From Pseudomonadales bacterium (lineage in GTDB: Bacteria > Pseudomonadota > Gammaproteobacteria > Pseudomonadales > IMCC2047), in assembly GCA_024234615.1 (NCBI GenBank), contig JACKNY010000001.1, forward strand, positions 1,392,501-1,456,500: DNA of 64,000 bases, in the 5' to 3' direction. A program made the position numbers and the translations under genes. The notes beneath the pieces are model-generated. The model saw nothing but the letters and a program-made list of their open reading frames with translations, ran no database searches and had not been told where the DNA came from. Shown one piece after another: positions 1-7,239 of this stretch (position 1 is the first letter of the stretch; each line of letters starts with the position of its first letter).

Positions 1-567
1 CATGTCATTTGTGATGATGGTACTGAGATTGAAGCTGATCTGGTCATTATAGGAGCGGGGGTTTTGCCCAATATGGAGCTTGCCGCAGAGGCGGGTTTGG
101 CGGTGGATAATGGAATTTTAGTGGATGAGCAGGCTCGAACCAGCGACTCAGATATTGTCGCAGCCGGTGACTGCACAGTGCATCATAACCCTATTTATGA
201 TCGTCTGATTCGTCTGGAGTCTGTACAAAATGCGGTTGATCAGGCAAAAATCGCTGCCGCTACTCTTTGTGGTAAGCCGAAAACATACCATGCGCTACCT
301 TGGTTTTGGTCGGATCAATATGATCTAAAACTACAGATTGCAGGTTTATCGCAAGGCCATGATGAAGTCGTGATACGAGGAAATATTGAAAGCAGTCGAA
401 GTTTTGCTGTGTTCTACCTAAAGCAGGGTTTTGTGATCGCAGTAAATGCTGTGAATAAGCCACAAGAGTTTATGTTAGGTAAACGGCTGATCACTGACAA
501 AATAGCGGTGGATAAATACCGGCTCGTCGATACCGGCGTAGCAATGAAAGAATTATTACAATCTTAA
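1..567 (+). CDS. Ferredoxin reductase, FAD-dependent, C-terminal part (gene starts before the window)
   Basis: The open frame runs in from base 1, so only the C-terminal 188 residues are seen. It shows the second NAD/FAD-binding half of a pyridine nucleotide-disulfide oxidoreductase: a strand ending GAGVLPN, then the FAD contact AAGDCTVHHN, followed by a Reductase_C-type domain (ALPWFWSDQYDLKLQIAG). This is the layout of putidaredoxin/rhodocoxin reductases, which pass electrons from NAD(P)H to a [2Fe-2S] ferredoxin. The ferredoxin gene follows 17 bases later, which supports the call and suggests one operon. The terminal oxygenase, probably a cytochrome P450 or Rieske enzyme, is not in view; that part is inference. 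Confidence 0.9.
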   Translation, partial: HVICDDGTEIEADLVIIGAGVLPNMELAAEAGLAVDNGILVDEQARTSDSDIVAAGDCTVHHNPIYDRLIRLESVQNAVDQAKIAAATLCGKPKTYHALPWFWSDQYDLKLQIAGLSQGHDEVVIRGNIESSRSFAVFYLKQGFVIAVNAVNKPQEFMLGKRLITDKIAVDKYRLVDTGVAMKELLQS

Positions 568-584
568 ATTTGGAGCAGTAAAAT

Positions 585-905
585 ATGGCGCTTATTAAAT
601 ATATCGAATTTAACGGCACAGAGCACGAGGTACATGTGGAGAAGGGCAGCACTGTGATGCAAGGTGCTGTGGATAATATGATTGACGGTATCGTTGCTGA
701 GTGTGGTGGCTGCTGTAGCTGCGCAACCTGCCACTGTATCGTTGATGACGCTTGGACGGACAAAGTTGGCAAGCCAGGAGAAGTGGAGGATGATATGCTG
801 GATTGCGTCATGGAACGTCAACCCAATAGCCGTTTAAGTTGCCAGATTACCGTTTCCGATGAGTTGGATGGATTGGTTGTGCGTCTGCCGGAGTCACAGT
901 TTTAA
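585..905 (+). CDS. [2Fe-2S] ferredoxin, adrenodoxin/putidaredoxin type
   Basis: A 106-residue protein of normal length for an adrenodoxin-type ferredoxin. The cluster-binding loop reads CGGCCSCATC, giving the C-x5-C-x2-C pattern, and the fourth ligand lies in RLSCQI near residue 86. The usual loop is CGGSCSCATC or similar, so the fourth residue here is an additional cysteine. It should shuttle single electrons from the reductase encoded just upstream to an oxygenase in the cytoplasm. The start follows a GGAG ribosome-binding site. Ferredoxins of this kind commonly serve CYP153-like P450s, but the P450 is not in the window. Confidence 0.93.
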   Translation: MALIKYIEFNGTEHEVHVEKGSTVMQGAVDNMIDGIVAECGGCCSCATCHCIVDDAWTDKVGKPGEVEDDMLDCVMERQPNSRLSCQITVSDELDGLVVRLPESQF

Positions 906-932
906 ATCGAGGGGTTGGTATTGGTTCAGCAT

Positions 933-974
933 AAAAAAGGAGCCCAATGCTGTGTTGAATTGGCACTGGACTCC
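933..974 (-). terminator. Intrinsic terminator for the 1023-1700 gene
   Basis: Read on the minus strand, a 12-bp stem (GGAGTCCAGTGC with GCATTGGGCTCC, two G-T wobbles) is followed by six T residues. It lies just after the stop of the minus-strand gene. A second inverted repeat, AGCTGTTTA with TAAACAGCT, sits between it and the gene at 990-1013. Confidence 0.8.
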
Positions 975-1022
975 TTCAGGTTTTCGCCAAGCTGTTTAAT
1001 GAGCTAAACAGCTGTCTGTGTC

Positions 1023-1700
1023 TTATGCACCATTACCACCGTACATTGCATAAACACGCATAAAGCCCATGTAATCGCCTTGAGCTTTTTCTGGATCCGT
1101 GTTGGTCCAATGCAGCTTACAGCTTACCCACTGAGTAGGCTCTTGAGTGCCGGCGTGGAAAGAAACGAAATTGGTTTGTTTGAATTCCCAGTTACCGTCT
1201 TGTAGCAACACACCAGAGTACGCTGCAGAACCGCCACCGCCACTTGAATCTTGTGACAGACTTGCAGTGATAGTGCCTGGCTTAGCAGTATCCAGAGGGA
1301 TCGGTAAGGTGTTGAAGTCACCGGGTACTGCAGGGTTAACACCACCTTTGTACAGGCTAGTTCCAGCACAAGCGAACTTATTAACCTGAACGTTAGAGTG
1401 AATCAGCCAATGACCAGTTGCCCAGAAAGCGCTGCCATCCGCAGAACGGGTTGCGCCATAAGTTTGGCCATAAACGATTCCGCCCATCGTTCCACCATTG
1501 GAGTTGCTGCCTGGATCATTCGCCGCATCACTTTGGCTTCCAGAAGGAGCAGTACCACCACCAGTAGAACCACCACCGATAGTGATGGAAGGAGGTACAG
1601 TCGCATTAATTTTAGCGGTATCGTTAGCTCCAGCATTCACCTCAGTTGTGAAGCCCACCGCCATAGCAACAGCTGCTGCGATTAAGGTAATTTTTCTCAT
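1023..1700 (-). CDS. Secreted protein of unknown function, Gly/Ser-rich linker
   Basis: A 225-residue protein with a clear Sec signal peptide: MRKIT, a hydrophobic stretch, then a cleavage site near VNA-GAN at about residue 24. Residues 40-75 are a low-complexity Gly/Ser/Asn stretch with repeated GGG. The rest is rich in Trp, Tyr and Gly and holds two cysteines (FACAG and VSCKL) that could form a disulfide. The C-terminus ends in aromatic residues, but the protein is short for a beta barrel. I do not recognise the family. It stands alone: long spacers on both sides and its own terminator. A surface or extracellular location is likely; the function is open. Confidence 0.7.
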   Translation of the reverse strand: MRKITLIAAAVAMAVGFTTEVNAGANDTAKINATVPPSITIGGGSTGGGTAPSGSQSDAANDPGSNSNGGTMGGIVYGQTYGATRSADGSAFWATGHWLIHSNVQVNKFACAGTSLYKGGVNPAVPGDFNTLPIPLDTAKPGTITASLSQDSSGGGGSAAYSGVLLQDGNWEFKQTNFVSFHAGTQEPTQWVSCKLHWTNTDPEKAQGDYMGFMRVYAMYGGNGA

Positions 1701-1960
1701 TTGAATTTCTCCGAATTTTCCAAGTTAATTAATTTGAGGTGGACTGATTCATTTTGGAATTTCTTATCCCACAAAAAAGAATATCCTAACAATACCCTCG
1801 AATCTTAATAAAGCAAAACCCGAGCCAACATTTTGAAAAACAAAATTATCCTTATTTTTCAATTAGATAAAATTACCTAATGTTTTAGCATCAAGCTGCT
1901 AGGCATGCGATATGTAAAATTTAGATACAGAAATAGGAAGAAAAATAGCCCTCTGGGTTG

Positions 1961-2446
1961 TTAAAAGCCTGATAACTGAGGGTTGGGGTTTTGATAACCG
2001 TAAGTTGCTTCATGTGCTAGTAGCCAAGCCTTTCGTTCAAGACCTCCTGCGTAGCCGGTGAGAGTGCCATTGCTACCTATGACCCGGTGGCAGGGCACAA
2101 TGAGTGCGATGGGGTTTTTGCCGTTGGCCGCGCCGACAGCGCGCACGGCTTTGGGATTGTTAATGTGTTTGGCAATATCATGGTACGAGCAGGTTTGCCC
2201 ATAGGGAATGTTTAACAATTTTTTCCAAACAGATCTCTGAAAATCTGTGCCGTATAATTTTATTTTTAAATCAAATAGTTGCCTTGTTCCTTTAAAGTAT
2301 TCATTAAGCTGAAATTTAGCGCTATCCAAAATTGGACTGGGTGTTGATGAACTGGGTGTTTCGCAGAAATCGAGTGCAATGATGTTGTTTTCGCTCGCCT
2401 TTATCTCAATTATTCCGATAGGGCTTTCAAAATAATCTTGATACAT
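1961..2446 (-). CDS. ogt: Methylated-DNA--protein-cysteine methyltransferase (Ogt)
   Basis: About 161 residues, the usual length for Ogt. The acceptor site PCHRVIGSNG is present, with the preceding ARAVGAANGKNP-type recognition segment and the downstream YAGGLERKAWLL end. The protein removes alkyl groups from O6-alkylguanine and O4-alkylthymine by moving them to its cysteine, which inactivates it. I place the start at the ATG at 2446 (MYQDYF) because an AGGA site lies six bases upstream; an in-frame ATG at 2467 would overlap the upstream gene. It directly follows an Ada-AlkA fusion gene on the same strand, so the two probably form an alkylation-repair operon. Confidence 0.93.
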   Translation of the reverse strand: MYQDYFESPIGIIEIKASENNIIALDFCETPSSSTPSPILDSAKFQLNEYFKGTRQLFDLKIKLYGTDFQRSVWKKLLNIPYGQTCSYHDIAKHINNPKAVRAVGAANGKNPIALIVPCHRVIGSNGTLTGYAGGLERKAWLLAHEATYGYQNPNPQLSGF

Positions 2447-2454
2447 ACTGGTTC

Positions 2455-3825
2455 CTATTGATGCCAAAGTTGTAAGGTCATATAACTACGCCAGGGTGCG
2501 GCTTTTTCTGTCTGCCAGGGTTGTCCGCTAAGTTGTTTTTTTATGCCAAGATCTGAACCAAGCCAAACATCAGGATCACCGAGACCTCTCATTCTTGCGT
2601 AATCGGCGGTCCACGGCCCAATACCTTTGATGCTTAGCCATTGCTCTAAATCTTCCTGGTTTGAAGTTTGCGTCCACCATTGCGAGAAGCGAATCAGGGT
2701 GTCCTTGCGAGATTGTGGCATTTTTAGAAAGGCCAATTCGCTGTTGGCGATGGATTCAGGGGATGGAAATAGTCGTTTATTCTGATCTAGCACGCGGCCT
2801 AAATTAGAGACGAGAGCAGTGGCCAAATTAGTGGCCGCTTTGACGGAAACCTGCTGTCCTAAAATCGCTCGTACTCCAGCTTCGTATAGGGTCCATATGC
2901 CCGGCAGTCGCAGTCCATGGTGATAGGTGAACGGGTCAAAAAAAAGAGGCTCAAGCTGTTGGTCGATTTGCTGGCTGTTGGTGTCGAGATCAAATAATCG
3001 TCGTATCTGATGCAGTAAAATATTCAGGTTTTGGTAAGCGTTTAGATGCAGTTTTAAATTAAGGTAGTGCACAGTAGGTTGCGGAGAAATTTCAAAATAT
3101 CCTGTACTGGTACCGAGTTCGATGGTGCGGCCGTAGGTGTTTTCGTGGCACCACTCTAGCTGTTCGATTTGTCTTTGCCGTAAAAATTGCAACAACAGCT
3201 GCCAGTTGAAGGGAGGGCGGAAATATAGTTTAAGTGTAAGCTCCGGTGGGAGCAATGACTCGTTACTTCGGCGTACCTTTGAGGGTGCCATTCCCATCGA
3301 GTTTTTAAAACAGTCGTTAAAACGGCGAAGGCTGTTAAAACCAGATGCCAACGCAATTTCTGTGACAGATAAATGAGATTGGTGCAGTAGTTGTTTGGCG
3401 AATAAGCATTGTTGGTAGAGCGCATAGCTTTTCGGTGAAATACCCAAATGCTTGTGGAATAAATTTCTAAGATATCTATCTGAGATGCCTAGTCGATCCG
3501 CCAGTTGCTCAATGGAACCGGTTTGCAGTGCGCCTTGGTCAATTAGCTTTATCGCTCTCTGGAAAGATGTTTTAGCGCCCTGCCAACGATTGGAGTTTGG
3601 CGCACTATCCGGGTGACATCTCAAGCAGGGGCGATAACCGGCAGTTGCCGCCTGTACAGCGGTGTGGAAATATTCAACGTTTTGCTCCTTTGGTGGGGAT
3701 GCCGGACAGATTGGGCGGCAGTAAATGCCGGTGGTTTTAACTGCGATAAAGAAAAGACCGTCGAATCGCGCATCTCGGGATAGGCGTGCTTTTTGATAAC
3801 TATCACTTTGTTGTGCGTCAATCAT
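2455..3825 (-). CDS. Ada-type regulator fused to AlkA 3-methyladenine DNA glycosylase
   Basis: A 456-residue fusion. Residues 1-75 form an Ada N-terminal zinc domain with four Cys (YCRPICP, CLRCHP), where one cysteine takes a methyl group from DNA phosphotriesters. Residues 85-185 are an AraC-type double helix-turn-helix (ADRLGISDRYLRNLFHKHLG, then SVTEIALASGFNSLRRF). Residues 195-290 match the AlkA N-terminal domain. From about 300 on is the HhH-GPD glycosylase with the hairpin GIGPWTADY and the catalytic Asp in GDPDVW. It should both sense methylation damage and excise 3-methyladenine. The acceptor methyltransferase domain of classical Ada is absent but is supplied by the next gene, ogt, eight bases downstream. 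Confidence 0.93.
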   Translation of the reverse strand: MIDAQQSDSYQKARLSRDARFDGLFFIAVKTTGIYCRPICPASPPKEQNVEYFHTAVQAATAGYRPCLRCHPDSAPNSNRWQGAKTSFQRAIKLIDQGALQTGSIEQLADRLGISDRYLRNLFHKHLGISPKSYALYQQCLFAKQLLHQSHLSVTEIALASGFNSLRRFNDCFKNSMGMAPSKVRRSNESLLPPELTLKLYFRPPFNWQLLLQFLRQRQIEQLEWCHENTYGRTIELGTSTGYFEISPQPTVHYLNLKLHLNAYQNLNILLHQIRRLFDLDTNSQQIDQQLEPLFFDPFTYHHGLRLPGIWTLYEAGVRAILGQQVSVKAATNLATALVSNLGRVLDQNKRLFPSPESIANSELAFLKMPQSRKDTLIRFSQWWTQTSNQEDLEQWLSIKGIGPWTADYARMRGLGDPDVWLGSDLGIKKQLSGQPWQTEKAAPWRSYMTLQLWHQ

Positions 3826-4056
3826 AAGCGCATTGTAATAAGTTTGAGAACAAAAACTAGCCAGATTCGGAACTCATACTGAGGTGTTTTATTAGCCCAG
3901 CTATTTTCCTATCTGAGCGGTTGAGAAAAATTATCACGCAATACTAGGCAGCTCGTTGCCAGGATGCTAGTGTCCCGTCGAGGATGCAGCCCCTCGGGCT
4001 ATTAAGCAACCAAATATTACGATGGAAGGGCTGTCAACGATGACTAAGGTAACGCG

Positions 4057-5190
4057 ATGAAGATAGTTGCTGACGAAAATATCAGTAACGTTAAAGAGTT
4101 TTTTGCTGGTTTTGGTGACGTCCAGCTTATGCCAGGCAGAGTAATCAATACCGCCGCCGTGGCAGAAGCGGATGTGCTATTGGTCCGCTCGGTAACCAAA
4201 GTCGATAAAGCCTTGTTGGCTGGGAGTAGGGTTAAGTTTGTTGGCACCTGCACCATTGGTATGGATCATATTGATCAAAACTACCTGCGGAGTCAAGGCA
4301 TTGGCTTCGCCAGCGCACCGGGGTGCAATGCCAATGCGGTAGTAGATTACGTACTCTGTGCCTTGGCTACGCTGGCGTTGGAGCAGAGTATTTGTTTGGC
4401 GACTAAAACACTTGGCATTGTTGGCCTTGGCAATGTGGGAAGTCGGCTGAAAATACGTGCTGAAGCCTTAGGGCTGACTTGTATTTGTTGCGACCCGATA
4501 TTGCAACGACAGGGGCAGAAAGGGCTCATACCGCTAGCTGAGCTGATAGCGAAAGCTGATATTATTTCGTTGCATACCCCCTTAACTCTCGACGGTGAGG
4601 ATGCCACTTATCATTTGCTTAATAGCAAGAGTCTTGCTCAGATTAAACATAATGCTATTTTGATTAACAGTGCGCGTGGTGAGGTGTTGGACAATAAGGC
4701 GCTAAGTCAGCTTTTACAGGAGCGCAGGGATATCAGCGCCGTGTTGGATGTATGGGAGTCGGAGCCGACAATTGCGCCGGATTTACTCAAACAAGTACAA
4801 ATAGCGACACCGCATATTGCGGGCTACAGTCTAGAGGGCAAGCTACAAGGCACTGCTATGGTGTACCGGGGCGCCTGTGATTTTTTCGGTTATCCGCAGC
4901 AAGAATTTATCAATCTCTTTCCGCCATATAAAGAAGTGTTATTTGTAGCGGGACAGGATGAAAGTTGGGAGGAAATAGTTTATCGCATGATGTTGGCTTG
5001 TTACGATATTGGCCGGGATAGTGCAGCTCTTAAATCGTTAACACAATATAGCCCGGAGCAGATAGGTGTTGAGTTTGATCGATTAAGAAAGGTATATCCC
5101 CTGCGTCGAGAGTTCAATCAAACCAAAATTATCAGTAGTGCCATCCAGCCAGAGCTAAGACTAAAGCTTGAGGTGCTAGGCCTTCAATAG
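4057..5190 (+). CDS. pdxB: Erythronate-4-phosphate dehydrogenase
   Basis: A 377-residue D-isomer-specific 2-hydroxyacid dehydrogenase, the same length as the E. coli enzyme. Visible marks are the NAD-binding GIVGLGNVGSRL, the catalytic Arg in INSARGEVLDN, the Glu in DVWESEP and the His in TPHIAGYSLEGK. The last 90 residues are the extra C-terminal dimerisation domain that separates PdxB from other family members. It oxidises 4-phosphoerythronate with NAD in the pathway to pyridoxal phosphate. The start MKIVADENI is typical of the family. No vitamin B6 gene is adjacent. Confidence 0.96.
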   Translation: MKIVADENISNVKEFFAGFGDVQLMPGRVINTAAVAEADVLLVRSVTKVDKALLAGSRVKFVGTCTIGMDHIDQNYLRSQGIGFASAPGCNANAVVDYVLCALATLALEQSICLATKTLGIVGLGNVGSRLKIRAEALGLTCICCDPILQRQGQKGLIPLAELIAKADIISLHTPLTLDGEDATYHLLNSKSLAQIKHNAILINSARGEVLDNKALSQLLQERRDISAVLDVWESEPTIAPDLLKQVQIATPHIAGYSLEGKLQGTAMVYRGACDFFGYPQQEFINLFPPYKEVLFVAGQDESWEEIVYRMMLACYDIGRDSAALKSLTQYSPEQIGVEFDRLRKVYPLRREFNQTKIISSAIQPELRLKLEVLGLQ

Positions 5191-5192
5191 TT

Positions 5193-5351
5193 TTATTTGT
5201 CAGTGCTATCGAGTTCTTCGCAGGCGCTTTGAATCATTTCTTCGGTAATGGGGATTTCATTGCCGTTTTCGTCTATCAGTGCGGCGCCATTGAAGTCGGT
5301 TTCGTGTGCGGCTTCTTCCTTTGTTTGATGGTCTTTATTTTGTTGCGTCAT
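5193..5351 (-). CDS. Small PA1571-like conserved protein (52 residues)
   Basis: A short minus-strand frame, starting ATG at 5351 and ending TAA at 5193. The protein is hydrophilic and acidic, with the core FNGAALIDENGNEIPITEEM followed by IQSACEELD. From memory this matches the small conserved pseudomonad family named after PA1571, which has no known function. It is convergent with pdxB; only two bases separate the two stop codons. Its conserved core and complete frame argue that it is real despite its size. Confidence 0.75.
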   Translation of the reverse strand: MTQQNKDHQTKEEAAHETDFNGAALIDENGNEIPITEEMIQSACEELDSTDK

Positions 5352-5505
5352 AGCTAGAGCAATCCGGAAAGTGACAAAAAAATAGATACATGAAAAGTAT
5401 AGTGCGTAATCAGTCGTTGAACAAAAATAAGTTAAAATAAAATCTAATTTAGATTAATTTAAATTTATAACTATTTGATTTTGTTATAATTGTATTGTTA
5501 ATATT

Positions 5506-6417
5506 TTGAATATGTTGTCTGCTATTATACAGAAATTCGATTGGTCTGCTAGGGAGCCTCGCCGGATTTTTCATGGTCGTGGACAGGGTCAAGCACCACT
5601 AAAAACAATCAGCATTGATTGGCTGCCACCAGTAGTTCTTATCACCCTTTACCAAGAGTGGGAAGAACTCACTTTGCGGCAGTTAATTGATGAATTTGTT
5701 GTCTGCTCAAACGACAGGGTTTCGTCTGTTGTCGTGCAGCGACGTTTTAGCAAGCCTGCCGTTTTTGAAACAGTGGTTGGCGCTCCTGTGAATTACTTGG
5801 TCGTTGAGGAAGGCGATCTTAAATATCAGCTAGCTTTTAACCCGGGTATGCATACCGGGCTGTTCTTAGATATGGCTTGCGCGCGCCAGTGGTTGCGTGA
5901 GCACGCCGCTGGGAAACGGATACTTAATTTGTTTGCCTATACCTGTGCTTTTTCCATCGCCGGATTGGCTGGCCAAGCGCTCTCTGTTGTTAATATTGAT
6001 ATGAGCAGCAGGGCGTTAGCGAGAGGGCGGGAGAATCATCGTTTGAATGAGCAGGATTTGCACAGGGTATCTTTTCTGGCTCACGATATTTTTCGTTCCT
6101 GGGGCAAGCTTAAACGTCAAGGACCTTATGATTTGGTGGTGGTCGATCCGCCAGCCTATCAGCCTGGTAGTTTCGTAACAGAAAATGACTATGCTCGCAT
6201 AGTCCGGCGGCTACCGGATATGCTAACCCAGGGGGCAGAGGTGCTATTTTGTCTTAATGATCCGGCCAGAGGAGAAGTCTATTTGAAAGAGATGGTTGAA
6301 ACTAACGCCGACGAGCTGGTTTTCCAACAGCGGCTTGAGAACCCTAAAGAGTTTGCCGACATTGATTCCGACCGAGCGTTAAAAGTTTTGCACTATAAAT
6401 TTGATCCGGTGATCTAA
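5506..6417 (+). CDS. Class I SAM-dependent methyltransferase, RlmI/RlmK-like
   Basis: A 303-residue protein. The Rossmann core is seen from about residue 120: HTGLFLDMACARQWL, then motif I LNLFAYTCAFSIAGL, an acidic VVNIDMSS, and motif IV VVDPPAYQPG. This arrangement is that of the RlmI/RlmK group of 23S rRNA cytosine/guanine methyltransferases, but the PUA domain found in RlmI is missing and the N-terminal 100 residues differ. The target is therefore probably RNA but not certain. The start may be TTG at 5506 or ATG at 5512; no strong ribosome-binding site supports either. Confidence 0.8.
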   Translation: MNMLSAIIQKFDWSAREPRRIFHGRGQGQAPLKTISIDWLPPVVLITLYQEWEELTLRQLIDEFVVCSNDRVSSVVVQRRFSKPAVFETVVGAPVNYLVVEEGDLKYQLAFNPGMHTGLFLDMACARQWLREHAAGKRILNLFAYTCAFSIAGLAGQALSVVNIDMSSRALARGRENHRLNEQDLHRVSFLAHDIFRSWGKLKRQGPYDLVVVDPPAYQPGSFVTENDYARIVRRLPDMLTQGAEVLFCLNDPARGEVYLKEMVETNADELVFQQRLENPKEFADIDSDRALKVLHYKFDPVI

Positions 6418-6428
6418 CTGCAAGCTAA

Positions 6429-6690
6429 GGAACCTCTGAATAACTCCTTAATGTCTCTGCGAGACCTGAAAGCTTTAGCTGCAAGGCAGGAACTGCCGCT
6501 AATGCTTATTGCCTTAGCAAAGTTTCTAACGCCGCAGATGAAGCTTTCAGGCCTTGCCCTGCGGGGCTTACAGAGCATTCGTAGCTCTGAGTTGGCTTTG
6601 TTTGCAAGGTCTGGACATTTCTGCACAAAGCCGCCTTGATCTACAAACGCTCTGTGAGCCAGAGATATCAAGGAGTTATTCAGAGGTTCC
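6429..6690. mobile_element. MITE with IS5-family features (262 bp)
   Basis: The stretch between the methyltransferase gene and msrB is bounded by a perfect 21-bp terminal inverted repeat: GGAACCTCTGAATAACTCCT plus T on the left and its exact reverse complement on the right. Both ends are flanked by CTAA, which fits the 4-bp YTAR target duplication of the IS5 subgroup. Inside is no transposase; a second inverted pair, CCTGAAAGCTT with AAGCTTTCAGG, is seen. Open frames across it are incidental. It is best read as a non-autonomous element moved by an IS elsewhere in the genome. Confidence 0.85.
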
Positions 6691-6787
6691 CTAAGTGTCG
6701 AACAAACTAATCTAGCGATCGTTTTATGCAGACTATGGTCGAAGCCGTATGCGACTGATATAGTTTTGAACCTAAACAGGGGAAAAG

Positions 6788-7207
6788 ATGGATAAGATCA
6801 TTAAGTCAGAACAAGAGTGGGCTGCCGAATTAAACTCTGAACAATTTAATATCTGCCGCAAAAAGGGCACTGAACGGCCATTTTCAGGTAAATACAATAA
6901 CTGCAAAACGCCGGGTATATACCGCTGTTCCTGTTGTGGAGCCGAATTGTTTGATGCCGCGACTAAGTACGATTCGGGCTCAGGCTGGCCCAGTTTTTGG
7001 CAACCGATTAATACGGTTAATGTGGCGGAAAAAAATGATAGTAGTTTGTATATGCAGCGCACTGAGGTGCTATGCAATACCTGCGATGCTCACCTCGGAC
7101 ATGTTTTCGAGGATGGCCCCCAACCAACGGGGCTGCGCTATTGTATTAATTCTGCATCATTGGTGTTGGAGCCTGAGCAGAAACAGACTGACGATGACAC
7201 ACTGTGA
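6788..7207 (+). CDS. msrB: Peptide-methionine (R)-S-oxide reductase
   Basis: A 139-residue MsrB. Structural zinc is held by two CxxC pairs (CSCCGAELF, where CSCC supplies one, and CNTCDAHLGH). The substrate segment SGSGWPSFW is intact, and the catalytic cysteine is in GLRYCINSASL near residue 118. The enzyme reduces methionine-R-sulfoxide in oxidised proteins using thioredoxin. A GGGG ribosome-binding site precedes the ATG. The M16 protease gene follows after 32 bases, so the two may be cotranscribed. Confidence 0.96.
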   Translation: MDKIIKSEQEWAAELNSEQFNICRKKGTERPFSGKYNNCKTPGIYRCSCCGAELFDAATKYDSGSGWPSFWQPINTVNVAEKNDSSLYMQRTEVLCNTCDAHLGHVFEDGPQPTGLRYCINSASLVLEPEQKQTDDDTL

Positions 7208-7239
7208 TAACCAAAACGCAAAGGAAGTAAAACCACGTA

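Noticed and set aside
6414..6671. Open frames on both strands between the methyltransferase gene and msrB
   Set aside because: They lie inside the MITE and share its repeats; no family features and no ribosome-binding site.
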